DNA of 64,000 nt, taken from JAXGZG01 sp040771825 (GTDB taxonomy: Bacteria > Bacillota > Sulfobacillia > Fermentithermobacillales > Fermentithermobacillaceae). Numbering within the stretch: the first letter of the stretch is position 1; the number at the start of each line of letters is the position of its first letter. A program made the position numbers and the translations under genes. Below the pieces are notes generated by a model. It was not told the DNA's origin, did not search any database, and saw only the letters and a program-made list of their open reading frames with translations. Positions 51,925 to 61,282 of the stretch are shown in pieces. The stretch lies in NCBI GenBank assembly GCA_040771825.1, contig JAXGZG010000005.1, forward strand, positions 124,001 through 188,000, read 5' to 3'.

Positions 51925-53244
51925 GTGAAAGACGTCAAGTTGGTCATCCTGGGGGGCGGATCATCCTACACTCCCGAACTTGTGGCGGGAATTGTGGATC
52001 GCTGGAAAGAAGACGAGTTTCACGCTTCAGAAATCATGCTGGTGGATATCCCTTGCCAAAGCCGCCGGCTTGAGACTGTGGCCCAGTTCGTCCGGAGGAT
52101 AATCCGAAAACACAATATGCCTTGCAAACTCACAACTACATTCGACAGGCGCATTGCCCTAGACGGAGCATCCTTCGTTATAAGCCAAGTCCGTGTCGGG
52201 CTCATGAAGGCCAGACAGCGGGACGAGCACATCCCCCTGCGGCACGGGGTGATAGGTCAAGAGACCACCGGGGCGGGAGGGTTCGCCAATGCGCTTCGAA
52301 CCATACCTGTGGCGCTGGAATTCGCCCAAGACGTCATGGACATCTGTCCAGAAGCGTGGCTACTCAACTTCACAAACCCGTCGGGGATCATCACAGAAGC
52401 CCTCTTAAAGCATTCATCCGTCAGGACTTTCGGCCTCTGTAACGTTCCAATAGGCATCAAGATGGGACTGGCCAAATCCCTAGGCGTCGACCCCGAGCGC
52501 GTAGACGTAGATGTGGCGGGCCTGAATCACCTGTCCTTCGTGACGAGAGTGTGCTTGGATGGCAACGATTTAGGAGACATGGTCTTCGATTCTCCGGGAT
52601 ACTCCCAATACCTTGAGTCTATCGGGGTCAAACAGGACACAGAGCGTCTAGTGCGGAGTCAAAGACTGATCCCCGCCAGCTACTTGTACTACTACTGGCA
52701 GAAGAACGCCGCCTACACTTCTCTCAAGAGAGAACTCGACCAGGGCAAAGGCACCCGAGCAGACCAAGTCATGGCCATAGAGCGCGAACTATTCCAAATG
52801 TACTCCGACACCTCACTTGAGGGACTCCCAGCCCTTCTAAAGCAGAGAGGCGGGGCACACTATTCCGACGCGGTCCTGAACTGCATGTCGGCTATGGTAA
52901 GAAACGTGCCGGCTAACGAGGCCCTCAACGTCCTTAACAGAGGGGCTGTGCCGGGCTTACCGGAAGGCTCTGTAGTTGAGGTTAGTTGTCATGTGGACAG
53001 CCGCGGACCCCACCCTCTGGCGCAGTTGCCGCTTCCAGCTTCGGTGCTAGGACTGGTTCAAAGGGTGAAGGCCTATGAGGAACTTACGATCCAAGCGGCA
53101 GTAGAGGGCAACCCTGAAAAAGGGTTCTTGGCCCTGCTTAACCACCCGCTGGTGGGAGACGCTGATACTGCCTTAGCCCTTATGGGAGACATACTGGAGG
53201 CCAACAGAGATTATCTGCCCCAATTCAAGGGAAAGCGAATCTAG
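51925..53244 (+). CDS. GH4 family NAD-dependent glycosidase
   Basis: 439-residue GH4 enzyme with LVILGGGSSYTPELVAG (NAD loop), GQETTGAGGFANALRTIP, LLNFTNPSG, FGLCNVP (Cys ligand) and VAGLNHLSFV (His ligand). All catalytic features are present. It is similar to the GH4 at 47.7 kb but clearly divergent, so the two probably differ in specificity. GTG 51925 with AGAGGTGGG ahead is used; the reading from 51883 overlaps the deacetylase end. The gap to the kinase is 39 bases. Confidence 0.9.
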   Translation: MKDVKLVILGGGSSYTPELVAGIVDRWKEDEFHASEIMLVDIPCQSRRLETVAQFVRRIIRKHNMPCKLTTTFDRRIALDGASFVISQVRVGLMKARQRDEHIPLRHGVIGQETTGAGGFANALRTIPVALEFAQDVMDICPEAWLLNFTNPSGIITEALLKHSSVRTFGLCNVPIGIKMGLAKSLGVDPERVDVDVAGLNHLSFVTRVCLDGNDLGDMVFDSPGYSQYLESIGVKQDTERLVRSQRLIPASYLYYYWQKNAAYTSLKRELDQGKGTRADQVMAIERELFQMYSDTSLEGLPALLKQRGGAHYSDAVLNCMSAMVRNVPANEALNVLNRGAVPGLPEGSVVEVSCHVDSRGPHPLAQLPLPASVLGLVQRVKAYEELTIQAAVEGNPEKGFLALLNHPLVGDADTALALMGDILEANRDYLPQFKGKRI

Positions 53245-53283
53245 CTAACCCAAGACGGTGAATTAGGAAGGAGCGAGTGTGCC

Positions 53284-54282
53284 GTGAAATGCTTCTTAGG
53301 TGTAGACGGAGGCGCCACCAAAACCATGGCCGTGCTGGGAGATGCCAATGGCAACATTCTAGGTGCCGGCTTGGCCGGGCCAACAAACTACCAGATCGTA
53401 GGTCTCCAAGAAGCCATGTCCAATCTTGGCCAGAGCGTAGAAATGGCCCTTTCGGCGGCAGACCTCGCCATGAATGACATCCTTGGAGCGGTGTTTGGAA
53501 TGGCCGGGGCCGATTACCCCGTTGACTTCCATGCCCTAAATGGCGGTCTCGCCCGGTTGTACCCCGCCTTGAAGTACGAGTTGACCAACGACACGTGGGT
53601 GGCGTTTCGTTCCGGCACAGAAAAAGATCATGGCGTTGTGGTCATCTCAGGCACAGGCGCCAACTTCGCGGCCAAGGCGGCCGATGGCAGAAAAGTAACC
53701 GGACGGGGCATGGGATATGAGTGGGGTTCGGAAGGCGGCGCAGGGAGTCTCATCAGATCAGCTCTCCACTACGCCTTCAGATCCCACGACGGAACCGGGC
53801 CAAGAACCCTTTTGGAGGATGCCGTACTTGCGCTCCGGGAATTCCCGTCCTACGACGATCTTTCATTCTACCTCTACCAGGTTAGCGGCCAACTGCCCCA
53901 GATATACATGAGGGCTTCCCCCTTGGTTCCGGCAGTTTTCCAACTGGCTTTCCAGGGCGATCAAGTGGCTCAGGACATCCTAGTATACACCGGAAACGCC
54001 ATGGGTGAGATTGCAGGACGTCTCGGGAAGAGTGCGGGGTTGGGCAGTATTTCAACCGACATCGTCATGGCCGGAAGCACTTTCACAAAGGGAATGAGCC
54101 CGCTTATGGTTACGAGCTTTCAGGCCGCTTGTCAGCGTTTTGTTCCCCTGGCAACTTTCAGGTTCCCCGAGATGGAACCCGCCGGAGGGGCGTACCTCAT
54201 GGCCATTGAGAACGCCGGGGCAAACGTCACTGGGGAAGTGCGCAGGCGGACTGCAAAGTCATTTCCCAAGCAGACCTCCTAG
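53284..54282 (+). CDS. BadF/BadG/BcrA-type sugar kinase (GlcNAc kinase-like)
   Basis: 332-residue ASKHA-fold kinase: CFLGVDGGATKTMAVLGD (phosphate 1), VVVISGTGANF (phosphate 2), GRGMGYEWGSEGGAGSL (hinge and substrate region) and IVMAGSTFTKGMSP (adenosine site). Members phosphorylate N-acetylglucosamine or glucosamine using ATP. Because GH4 enzymes usually need 6-phospho sugars and no PTS is present here, this kinase may phosphorylate the imported sugar before cleavage, or the product after it. GTG start. A terminator follows at 54289-54316. Confidence 0.85.
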   Translation: MKCFLGVDGGATKTMAVLGDANGNILGAGLAGPTNYQIVGLQEAMSNLGQSVEMALSAADLAMNDILGAVFGMAGADYPVDFHALNGGLARLYPALKYELTNDTWVAFRSGTEKDHGVVVISGTGANFAAKAADGRKVTGRGMGYEWGSEGGAGSLIRSALHYAFRSHDGTGPRTLLEDAVLALREFPSYDDLSFYLYQVSGQLPQIYMRASPLVPAVFQLAFQGDQVAQDILVYTGNAMGEIAGRLGKSAGLGSISTDIVMAGSTFTKGMSPLMVTSFQAACQRFVPLATFRFPEMEPAGGAYLMAIENAGANVTGEVRRRTAKSFPKQTS

Positions 54283-54288
54283 GCGCCA

Positions 54289-54316
54289 AGGGGGCCCCGA
54301 ATAGGTCGGGCCCCCT
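54289..54316. terminator. hairpin AGGGGGCCC / GGGCCCCCT between converging genes
   Basis: A 9-bp perfect GC-rich stem (54289-54297 with 54308-54316) between the kinase gene (plus) and grpE (minus). It could serve both strands; T-tracts are short. Confidence 0.7.
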
Positions 54317-54341
54317 CTCTGAAAGTCTCCTAGTTCGCCGA

Positions 54342-55085
54342 CTACCTAATCACTCTCACCTTAGTTGCACGAAGGATGAGGTTTCTGAACCTGTAGCCTT
54401 TCTGCACCTCCGAGAGAACCGTCCCGTGTTCGCCCCCGCCCTCCTGAGCTTCCACTGCCTCGTGTAAGGCTGGGTCCATGATCTGCCCTACAGGAGACGG
54501 AATCGGTTCTACACCTTCTTTTGAAAGAACGTCCAGCATCTGAGCCCTGATCATGCTCACGCCCTTGAGGAATGGTTCAAGACCCGCACCATTTTGGGTC
54601 GGCTGTGAAGCCTGCAGAGCTTCTATAGACCTATCGAAGTTGTCCATGACCTCCAGGAGGTTCGTCATGAAGCCGGCCATGGATCTGGTCAACCGGTCAT
54701 CAAAATCCCGCTCAACCCTCTTTCGGAACCCCTCCATGTCACTCCGGACCCGTAGGTATTGATCGTAAGCCTTCGAGGCTTTGGATTCCCAAGTATCACG
54801 CTCATCGGAAACCCTTGTCAACTCAGCCGAAACCCTTATTAACTCGGCCGACAGGGCCTGTAGAGTATCCTGGGCGGCCTGAAGTTCTCCCTTAGCCGCT
54901 TCCAGTTCCGTTTGTTCATCCAAAGCCTCACTCAGGGCCTGGTCTTCCCCGCTCTTGGCCTGGAGTGCCTCGTCAGGTTGGCCTAGTCCCTCTTCCACCA
55001 GTCCCGGAGTTTCGAAGCATTCTGTTTCCCGGCCAGTCTCCGGGCTTGCGGCCTTCTTTTCGTCAGAGCCTCGCTTAAGCCTCAA
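54342..55085 (-). CDS. grpE: GrpE nucleotide exchange factor
   Basis: 247 residues, longer than most GrpE because of an acidic N-terminal extension. A long coiled coil follows (AKGELQAAQDTLQALSAELI, then VRSDMEGFRKRVERDF), as does the C-terminal beta domain (VEPIPSPVGQIMDPALHEAV, then GTVLSEVQKGYRFRNLILR), which ejects ADP from DnaK. The TTG start at 55085 overlaps the dnaK stop (TTGA), so the two are coupled. No dnaJ follows. Confidence 0.93.
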   Translation of the reverse strand: MRLKRGSDEKKAASPETGRETECFETPGLVEEGLGQPDEALQAKSGEDQALSEALDEQTELEAAKGELQAAQDTLQALSAELIRVSAELTRVSDERDTWESKASKAYDQYLRVRSDMEGFRKRVERDFDDRLTRSMAGFMTNLLEVMDNFDRSIEALQASQPTQNGAGLEPFLKGVSMIRAQMLDVLSKEGVEPIPSPVGQIMDPALHEAVEAQEGGGEHGTVLSEVQKGYRFRNLILRATKVRVIR

Positions 55086-57031
55086 CGCTCATCGTCCTTT
55101 TCGCCTTTCTTGTCGCCCTTCTCCTTGAACTCGGCATCGAACACATCACCCTTGGGCGGCTCGCCGGGTCCGCCTGCACCGGTTCCGCCGTGAGGAGCAT
55201 CTCCATCCGGAGTCCCCTGTTTGGCAGAAGCTTGCCTGTACAGCTCCTCGGCCAGTTTTGAGGCGGCGTCAAGCAACTCGTTGGTGGCAGATTTCATGGT
55301 TTCCACGCTGTCGCTCTGCAAAGCTTCCCTGGCGCTCTCTAAAGCCTTCTCCACGCGAGACTTGTCTTCTGGGGCAAGTTTGTCGCCGGCATCCTTAAGG
55401 CTCTTCTCTACCGTATAGATCCGCTGCTCCAGCTCGTTCTTGGCGTCCACTGCCTCTCTAGTCTTCTTGTCTTCTTCGGCGTGCTTCTCGGCCTCATCCA
55501 CCAGCTTGTCTACTTCATCCCTGGGCAACTGGGTAGACGCCTTGATAGTGATGTTCTGCTCAACCCCAGTCCCCATGTCTTTGGCGCTAACCTTCAATAT
55601 GCCGTTTACGTCAATATCGAACGCCACTTCGATCTGGGGCACTCCTCGGGGAGCGGGAGGAATTCCGCTCAGCATGAACCGTCCAAGAGAGCGGTTATCT
55701 CTGGACATTTGACGCTCGCCCTGAAGTACATGGATCTCGACTTGGGGCTGAAAGTCTGCGGTGGTAGTAAATACCTGGCTCTTTCTCACCGGGATGGTCG
55801 TGTTCCTTTTGATAACCGGGGTCATGACGTTCCCCAGGGTCTCAACGCCCAAAGTTAGGGGAGTGACATCAAGAAGGACAATGTCCTTGACGTCGCCTGA
55901 CAAAACGCCACCCTGAATGGCTGCACCCATTGCCACTACTTCGTCAGGATTGACGCTGCGGTTGGGTTCTTTGCCCGTGAGGGTTCGGACCAACTCCTGT
56001 ATCTTGGGCATGCGTGTGGCGCCGCCCACCAGGATGACTTCATCAAGATCTTTGGCCTCCAACGTAGCGTCGGCGAGAACCTGCCTAAAAGGCTTTACGC
56101 AGCGCTCGGTGAGATCTTGGGTGAGATCCTCAAACTTAGCCCGGGTAAGCTTCACCTCTAGGTGCATGGGTTGGCCGTCAACGGCAGTAATAAACGGCAG
56201 GCTGACGGTAGCCTCCAGCACTTGGGAGAGTTCAATCTTGGCCTTCTCGGCACCCTCGATAAGACGCTGCAGGGCTTGGGGATCTTTCAGAAGGTCGACT
56301 CCGTGCTCTTTGCGAAACTCTTGTGCAATGTAGTTGACGATGCGCTGGTCATAGTCGTCGCCCCCAAGATGGGTGTCGCCTGACGTGGCCAAAACCTCTA
56401 CCACGTCATCTCCCACGTCTAGGAGAGACACGTCAAAGGTACCCCCGCCCAGGTCCCAAACCAAAATTTTTTCTTCTTTCTTCCTATCGATGCCATATGA
56501 CAGCGATGCCGCAGTGGGCTCATTGATGATTCTGAGTACTTCGAGGCCCGCTATGCGCCCGGCGTCTTTAGTGGCCTGCCGCTGGGAATCGTTGAAGTAA
56601 GCGGGTACCGTAATGACTGCCTGAGTGACGGGTTCGCCAAGGTACTTTTCGGCATCCTCTTTGAGTTTCCTAAGGATATGTGCCGAGACTTCCTCGGGGG
56701 TTAGTTCGTTGTCAACCGAGGGCAAATACACCCTTACCTCGTCATGCTTGCCTCTTCTTACTTGATAGGGGGCCCGGCTGCGTTCTTGGGTTATCTCGTC
56801 ATACCGCCGGCCTACGAAACGCTTGATGGAAGACACAGTGTTTGCGGGGTTAAGAACCGCCTGCCTTCTGGCCAGCTGTCCCACTAGCTTCTCCTTGTTC
56901 TTGCTGAACCCAACTACCGAGGGAGTCAACCGGGAACCCTCGGCGTTGATGATCACTGTAGGCTCCGAACCCTCCATTACGGCGATAACCGAGTTAGTGG
57001 TACCAAGGTCAATCCCTACAACCTTCGACAT
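55082..57031 (-). CDS. dnaK: Hsp70 chaperone DnaK
   Basis: About 649 residues with all Hsp70 landmarks: VVGIDLGTTNSVIAVMEG (phosphate loop), VPAYFNDSQRQATKDAG, LVWDLGGGTFDVSLLDVG, VGGATRMPKIQ and the hydrophobic linker DIVLLDVTPLTLG. The substrate domain and a Gly-rich C-terminal tail (GGTGAGGPGEPPKGDV) follow. The ATG at 57031 with GGAGGTG ahead is chosen. It lies 20 bases downstream of hspR on the same strand and overlaps grpE. Confidence 0.96.
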   Translation of the reverse strand: MSKVVGIDLGTTNSVIAVMEGSEPTVIINAEGSRLTPSVVGFSKNKEKLVGQLARRQAVLNPANTVSSIKRFVGRRYDEITQERSRAPYQVRRGKHDEVRVYLPSVDNELTPEEVSAHILRKLKEDAEKYLGEPVTQAVITVPAYFNDSQRQATKDAGRIAGLEVLRIINEPTAASLSYGIDRKKEEKILVWDLGGGTFDVSLLDVGDDVVEVLATSGDTHLGGDDYDQRIVNYIAQEFRKEHGVDLLKDPQALQRLIEGAEKAKIELSQVLEATVSLPFITAVDGQPMHLEVKLTRAKFEDLTQDLTERCVKPFRQVLADATLEAKDLDEVILVGGATRMPKIQELVRTLTGKEPNRSVNPDEVVAMGAAIQGGVLSGDVKDIVLLDVTPLTLGVETLGNVMTPVIKRNTTIPVRKSQVFTTTADFQPQVEIHVLQGERQMSRDNRSLGRFMLSGIPPAPRGVPQIEVAFDIDVNGILKVSAKDMGTGVEQNITIKASTQLPRDEVDKLVDEAEKHAEEDKKTREAVDAKNELEQRIYTVEKSLKDAGDKLAPEDKSRVEKALESAREALQSDSVETMKSATNELLDAASKLAEELYRQASAKQGTPDGDAPHGGTGAGGPGEPPKGDVFDAEFKEKGDKKGEKDDER

Positions 57032-57050
57032 ACGTACACCTCCACCAAGT

Positions 57051-57371
57051 TCATCGAGTCTTCTTCGCAAAGTCGCCGTGATTGTCGGGCTGTGATCTGA
57101 TCCGGGGCCTGGTTTCCTCGCCGTCTCGCTCCATGGCCAAGATCACGCGAACACCCTGCAGGTTGATGCCACAATCCCTGCATAGGTGGATGATCCTGGC
57201 CAGTAGCCTGAGGTCGTTATCCGAGTACAGGCGGATGTTCGACTCGGTCCTAGCCGGCATGACCAACCCTTCCGACTCGATCTGGCGCAAAAACTGCGGG
57301 CTTGATCCCAGAAGACGGGATGCCACGCTAATGGTGTAGACAGGGTCGTGTGGACCGTGGAAAACGCCCAA
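57051..57371 (-). CDS. hspR: HspR, MerR-family heat-shock repressor
   Basis: 106 residues: a MerR-type helix-turn-helix (VYTISVASRLLGSSPQFLRQ, then SNIRLYSDNDLRLLARI) and a short C-terminus. HspR represses dnaK operons by binding HAIR operators and uses DnaK as co-repressor. Gene order hspR-dnaK-grpE places the repressor first. I looked for a clear HAIR palindrome (CTTGAGT-N7-ACTCAAG) upstream at 57372-57440; only a degenerate form around TTGAAGAAACTTAAG is visible. Confidence 0.88.
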   Translation of the reverse strand: MGVFHGPHDPVYTISVASRLLGSSPQFLRQIESEGLVMPARTESNIRLYSDNDLRLLARIIHLCRDCGINLQGVRVILAMERDGEETRPRIRSQPDNHGDFAKKTR

Positions 57372-57467
57372 CGCATCACCTCCCCTGCGACTGATCTAAG
57401 AACCTTACGCAGTGCGCTTAAGTTTCTTCAAACGATATGATAAGTATTCTCACATGGCTAGTCAAGA

Positions 57468-57479
57468 CAGTTCGAACTG
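57468..57479. promoter_or_regulatory. 12-bp palindrome CAGTTCGAACTG upstream of the peptide importer
   Basis: A perfect palindrome in the 255-base gap between hspR and the importer operon, followed by a partial second copy (GTTCGAGTTG). It is a candidate operator for either divergent transcript. Confidence 0.4.
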
Positions 57480-57626
57480 CAGTGTTCGAGTTGCACGATT
57501 CAGGGGTATTCCATCTATTGGTGAGCAGGATTTCGCGGACGCTCCTAGAACAGTACATTACTAAAGGAGCAGTTTACAAAGAGTTTCTTTGGGGACTGCA
57601 TACTAACCAGGAGGGAAACGAGGCAT

Positions 57627-59321
57627 ATGAAGAAGTGGTTTCTATCTGCGGTGGTGGCCGTGCTGTTAGCATCCATGCTTGCGGCCTGCGCACCCAAGCA
57701 ACAGCTGCCTGCCATCAAGTTCCTTTCAGGCGATAGCGAAGTCGCAAAGAAGTACTCCATGGGATTACAGGAGATCTTCCGTAAGAACCTGGGAATTGAA
57801 CTGGTTCTGGAGAACGTCGACTTCAAGACTCGCCTAGAGAAAATGAGAACTCAAGACTTTGCTCTAGTACTGGCAGGATGGGGCGCCGACTACGACGACC
57901 CCATGTCGTTCCTAGAACTCTGGACCACCGATTCCCCGTACAACGATGTGAAATGGTCCAACAAGGAATATGACGACCTTATTGCCCAAGCCAAGAGCTC
58001 TGGGGACAATCAAGAACGCATGGAGTTGATGGGACAGGCCGAGAAAATCCTGTTAGAAGAGGCCCCCATTATCCCGGTGTATTGGCCTCAGAGAAACTAC
58101 GCCCAGCATCCCTGGGTAAAGAACGTGATTCGTTCAGCCATCTTCCCCGGCAACGAGTGGAAGTTCGCGTACACTGAGGGCCGCCCGGGCGGAGACAACA
58201 AACTTAACGTCAACCTCGGCGAGGAGCCGCCCGATCTCCAATCCATCACCAGCACTGATCAAGTGTCTTTTGACATTATCAATGCCACTCTTGAAGGACT
58301 TGTCAGGCTGACTCCCGATGGCTACACGCAGGGCTCGGGGTGCGCAGCCAGTTGGACAATCTCCGAGGATAACCTAACCTATACCTTCACTCTGAAGGAT
58401 GGACTTACGTGGTCTGACGGGACTTTGCTGACAGCCCATGACTTTGAATATGCCTGGAAGATGGTGGCCGATCCCCGCACTGCATCCCAGTACAACTACA
58501 TGATGTTCGGGATTGCGGGCGCAGAGGATGTGGCCAACATCGAAGTCCCCGACAAGGACGCTGACCCTGACGGGTACAGCGCAGCCATTGCCGAGCTCAA
58601 CGAGGCTTTGGACGCAATGGGCGTGAAAGCAACCGATGACAAGACCCTGGTAGTCACGCTCAATGCCCCAAGCACTTTCTTCATAAGCATGACTGCCTTT
58701 GGCACCTTCATGCCTCTGAACCAAGAAGCCAAAGAACAGCACGGCGAGGATTACGCGCTAGAGACCAACAAGATGCTCTTCAACGGTCCGTTCATCATAA
58801 AGGAATGGTCTCACGGCTCCAAGATGGTTCTCACCAGAAACCCAAAGTACTGGGATGCCGGTTCGGTCAAGATTGAGCAAATCTCTTTCGACATGATCAA
58901 GGATATCAACACCCCGGTTATCATGTACGAAGCCAACGAACTTGACCACATCGGCGTTCCCGGCGACTTCATCCCCAAATTCCAAAGCGAGCGTCCAGAC
59001 GAGTTCCACCAGATGGCTGACGCAGTATCCTGGTATCTTGAGTGCAACCTAGAACACCCTGCTCTCAAAGATCCCAGATTCCGCAAGGCCCTATCCCTGG
59101 CACTGGACCGGAAGGCCTATTGCGACGAAGTTCTCAAGAACTTTTCAGCACCGGCCGTGGGCTACAACCCTCCGTCTATCCACGGTAATGGTGTTGATGA
59201 AGTATTCGCCGACAAGTATGTGGGCGCCATCCTGCCGGCAACAGGAGACCCGGCTGAGGCCCAGAAACTTCTCAAGGAAGTGTGCAAAGATCTAGGTTAC
59301 GTCGCTCCCGAAGTGAAGTAA
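57627..59321 (+). CDS. oligopeptide ABC transporter substrate-binding lipoprotein, apparently circularly permuted
   Basis: 564 residues with signal and lipobox LASMLAAC (Cys 21). Residues ~27-185 (LPAIKFLSGDSEVAKKY, LVLAGWGADYDDPMSFLELW, LLEEAPIIPVYWP, ending WKFAYTEG) are what normally forms the C-terminal end of OppA/DppA proteins. The normal N-terminal sequence follows at ~190 (KLNVNLGEEPPDLQSI, then GLVRLTPDGY) and the protein stops at ~564 in DLGYVAPEVK, exactly where the moved segment would begin. Each part occurs once, so total length is normal. The ends of the fold adjoin in known structures, so it could still bind peptides. It heads a complete oppABCDF operon. AGGAGGG precedes the ATG. 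Confidence 0.85.
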   Translation: MKKWFLSAVVAVLLASMLAACAPKQQLPAIKFLSGDSEVAKKYSMGLQEIFRKNLGIELVLENVDFKTRLEKMRTQDFALVLAGWGADYDDPMSFLELWTTDSPYNDVKWSNKEYDDLIAQAKSSGDNQERMELMGQAEKILLEEAPIIPVYWPQRNYAQHPWVKNVIRSAIFPGNEWKFAYTEGRPGGDNKLNVNLGEEPPDLQSITSTDQVSFDIINATLEGLVRLTPDGYTQGSGCAASWTISEDNLTYTFTLKDGLTWSDGTLLTAHDFEYAWKMVADPRTASQYNYMMFGIAGAEDVANIEVPDKDADPDGYSAAIAELNEALDAMGVKATDDKTLVVTLNAPSTFFISMTAFGTFMPLNQEAKEQHGEDYALETNKMLFNGPFIIKEWSHGSKMVLTRNPKYWDAGSVKIEQISFDMIKDINTPVIMYEANELDHIGVPGDFIPKFQSERPDEFHQMADAVSWYLECNLEHPALKDPRFRKALSLALDRKAYCDEVLKNFSAPAVGYNPPSIHGNGVDEVFADKYVGAILPATGDPAEAQKLLKEVCKDLGYVAPEVK

Positions 59322-59360
59322 CGGCGCTGCCACAAGCAAACACGGTACGTTGAAACAAAT

Positions 59361-59392
59361 AGACGAGGGGCCCTCTTCCGGCTCCTCGTCTC
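59361..59392 (+). terminator. hairpin between the substrate-binding gene and the first permease gene
   Basis: A 12-bp stem AGACGAGGGGCC / GGCTCCTCGTCT with one G-T pair. Lying inside the operon, it probably lets the binding protein be made in excess over the permeases by partial termination or by protecting the upstream mRNA. Confidence 0.6.
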
Positions 59393-59404
59393 TTGCGAGA
59401 GGGA

Positions 59405-60343
59405 GTGGTCACAATCGGCAGGTACATCCTTAGAAGGTTGTTCTTTGCCTTATTGTCCTTGTGGGTCATCGTTACCGCCAGTTTCGTCTTGATGAACGCC
59501 ACACCCGGCAGTCCGTTTAGCACGGCGAAGACAACCCCATTGGTCAGAAAGCAGCTTGAACGCAAATACGGGCTGGATAGGCCCAAGTGGGATCAGTATA
59601 TGACGCTTCTCAAGAACTTGTCCCGCTTCGACTTGGGCATCTCTATCCGCGAGCGCGGCAGAAGCGTGAATTCCATCATAAAGACGTATTTCCCGGTGTC
59701 GGCCGTATTGGGGCTCGAAGCCTTGGCTTTTGCCGTCACAACCGGTCTTGCCCTGGGAATCGTAGCCGCTTTGAATAGAGGGCGCAGTCTGGACTACGTC
59801 GCCATAGTCATAGCCATCTTAGGCGTTTCGGTGCCCAACTTCGTGGTGGCCTCCTCCCTTCAGTACGTTCTTGGAGGAAAACTCAAGATCTTGCCCATAT
59901 CCCGCTGGGAAGGCCCAAAACACCACATCCTGCCGGCGTTTGCCCTGGGTCTCGGGACTCTGGCAGTAATGGCTAGGATGATGAGGTCCAGCATGCTAGA
60001 AGTCATCGGCCAAGATTACGTCCGAACAGCCAAGGCCAAAGGATTAACTCCAACTCAGATTACCTGGCGTCACTGCATAAGAAACGCTATTCTTCCTGTA
60101 GTGACCATACTAGGGCCGCTTATTGCGGGCATCACCACGGGAACTTTGGTAGTGGAAAGAATGTTCGGGATACCCGGGTTGGGCAGATTCTTCGTAGAAA
60201 GTATCTACAACAGAGACTATCCCCTTATCATGGGGACCACCGTTTTCTACTCGGCTTTTTTGCTTCTTATGACATTTTTTGTAGATATCGCCTACGGTTT
60301 CGTAGACCCAAGAATCCGCTTGGCCAAGGGGAGGAGGGACTAG
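59405..60343 (+). CDS. oligopeptide ABC transporter permease, DppB/OppB type
   Basis: 312 residues, six transmembrane helices. RYILRRLFFALLSLWVIVTASF is the first helix, and VRTAKAKGLTPTQITWRHCIRNAILP is the EAA loop that contacts the ATPases. GTG 59405 is a best guess; TTG 59393 is also possible, and neither has ideal spacing from GAGAGGGA. Ends four bases before the next gene. Confidence 0.9.
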   Translation: MVTIGRYILRRLFFALLSLWVIVTASFVLMNATPGSPFSTAKTTPLVRKQLERKYGLDRPKWDQYMTLLKNLSRFDLGISIRERGRSVNSIIKTYFPVSAVLGLEALAFAVTTGLALGIVAALNRGRSLDYVAIVIAILGVSVPNFVVASSLQYVLGGKLKILPISRWEGPKHHILPAFALGLGTLAVMARMMRSSMLEVIGQDYVRTAKAKGLTPTQITWRHCIRNAILPVVTILGPLIAGITTGTLVVERMFGIPGLGRFFVESIYNRDYPLIMGTTVFYSAFLLLMTFFVDIAYGFVDPRIRLAKGRRD

Positions 60344-60346
60344 AGC

Positions 60347-61270
60347 ATGATACGGTTTCTTCCAAAACCGGAGGATTTCGCTCCCCTAGTTCTCGAGCAC
60401 CGTGAAGGTGACTCTATCACTCGCCCGCCCATAGGGTACTGGCAGGATGTGTGGCTGCGCTTCAGAAAGAACAAGTTAGCCTTGATAGGTCTGGGGATGC
60501 TCTCAATCCTCTGCTTCATGGCCATCATTGGGCCCCTAATCTCGCCTTGGAATTACCGTGAATCCGATTACGGCCACTCCAACGCCTTGCCAAGCAAAAG
60601 GCACTGGCTCGGCACAGATTACCTGGGCAGGGACATGTTCGTAAGGCTTTGGTTTGGCACCCGTATCTCGATTTTCATAGGCATAACTGCGGCTTTTCTG
60701 GACCTTGTCGTAGGGGTCATCTGGGGAGGAATTTCGGGATACTTCGGCGGGACCGTCGATGACGTGATGATGAGGACAGTTGACGTTCTTATGGGTATCC
60801 CGTACTTGCTAGTGGTTATCCTGCTGCTTGTTGCCATGGAGCCAGGACTGGGGACCATTATTCTTGCCATGAGCCTGACGGGCTGGGTAGGCATGGCAAG
60901 GTTAGTCAGAGGACAGGTACTGCAGTTGAAGGAGATGGAGTACGTCCTGGCCGCGAGATCAGTGGGCTCCTCTCCAAGCAGGATCATTGCCCGCCACCTT
61001 ATCCCAAATACTATGGGCGTCGTTTTGGTGAGCCTCACCATGAGTATCCCGGGAGCCATCTTTGGCGAAGCATTCCTGAGTTTCATCGGCCTAGGTGTGC
61101 CAATGCCCCTGGCCAGCCTGGGGACACTGGCCAACGAAGGGTATCAGGTGCTCTTGGTATATCCTCACATTATGATCATCCCGGCGGTAGCAATAAGCTT
61201 GCTTATCCTGTCGTTCAACTTCGTCGGAGACGGGCTGAGAGATGCTCTTGACCCCCGGCTAAGGCAGTAG
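60347..61270 (+). CDS. oligopeptide ABC transporter permease, DppC/OppC type
   Basis: 307 residues. Cytoplasmic N-terminal segment, first helix LALIGLGMLSILCFMAIIGP, periplasmic-side motif HWLGTDYLGRDMFVRLWFGT typical of OppC, and EAA loop VLAARSVGSSPSRIIARHLIPNTMG. Together with the DppB-type partner it forms the membrane channel. ATG with GGAGGAGGG ahead. Confidence 0.92.
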   Translation: MIRFLPKPEDFAPLVLEHREGDSITRPPIGYWQDVWLRFRKNKLALIGLGMLSILCFMAIIGPLISPWNYRESDYGHSNALPSKRHWLGTDYLGRDMFVRLWFGTRISIFIGITAAFLDLVVGVIWGGISGYFGGTVDDVMMRTVDVLMGIPYLLVVILLLVAMEPGLGTIILAMSLTGWVGMARLVRGQVLQLKEMEYVLAARSVGSSPSRIIARHLIPNTMGVVLVSLTMSIPGAIFGEAFLSFIGLGVPMPLASLGTLANEGYQVLLVYPHIMIIPAVAISLLILSFNFVGDGLRDALDPRLRQ

Positions 61271-61282
61271 GAGGGATATTCT

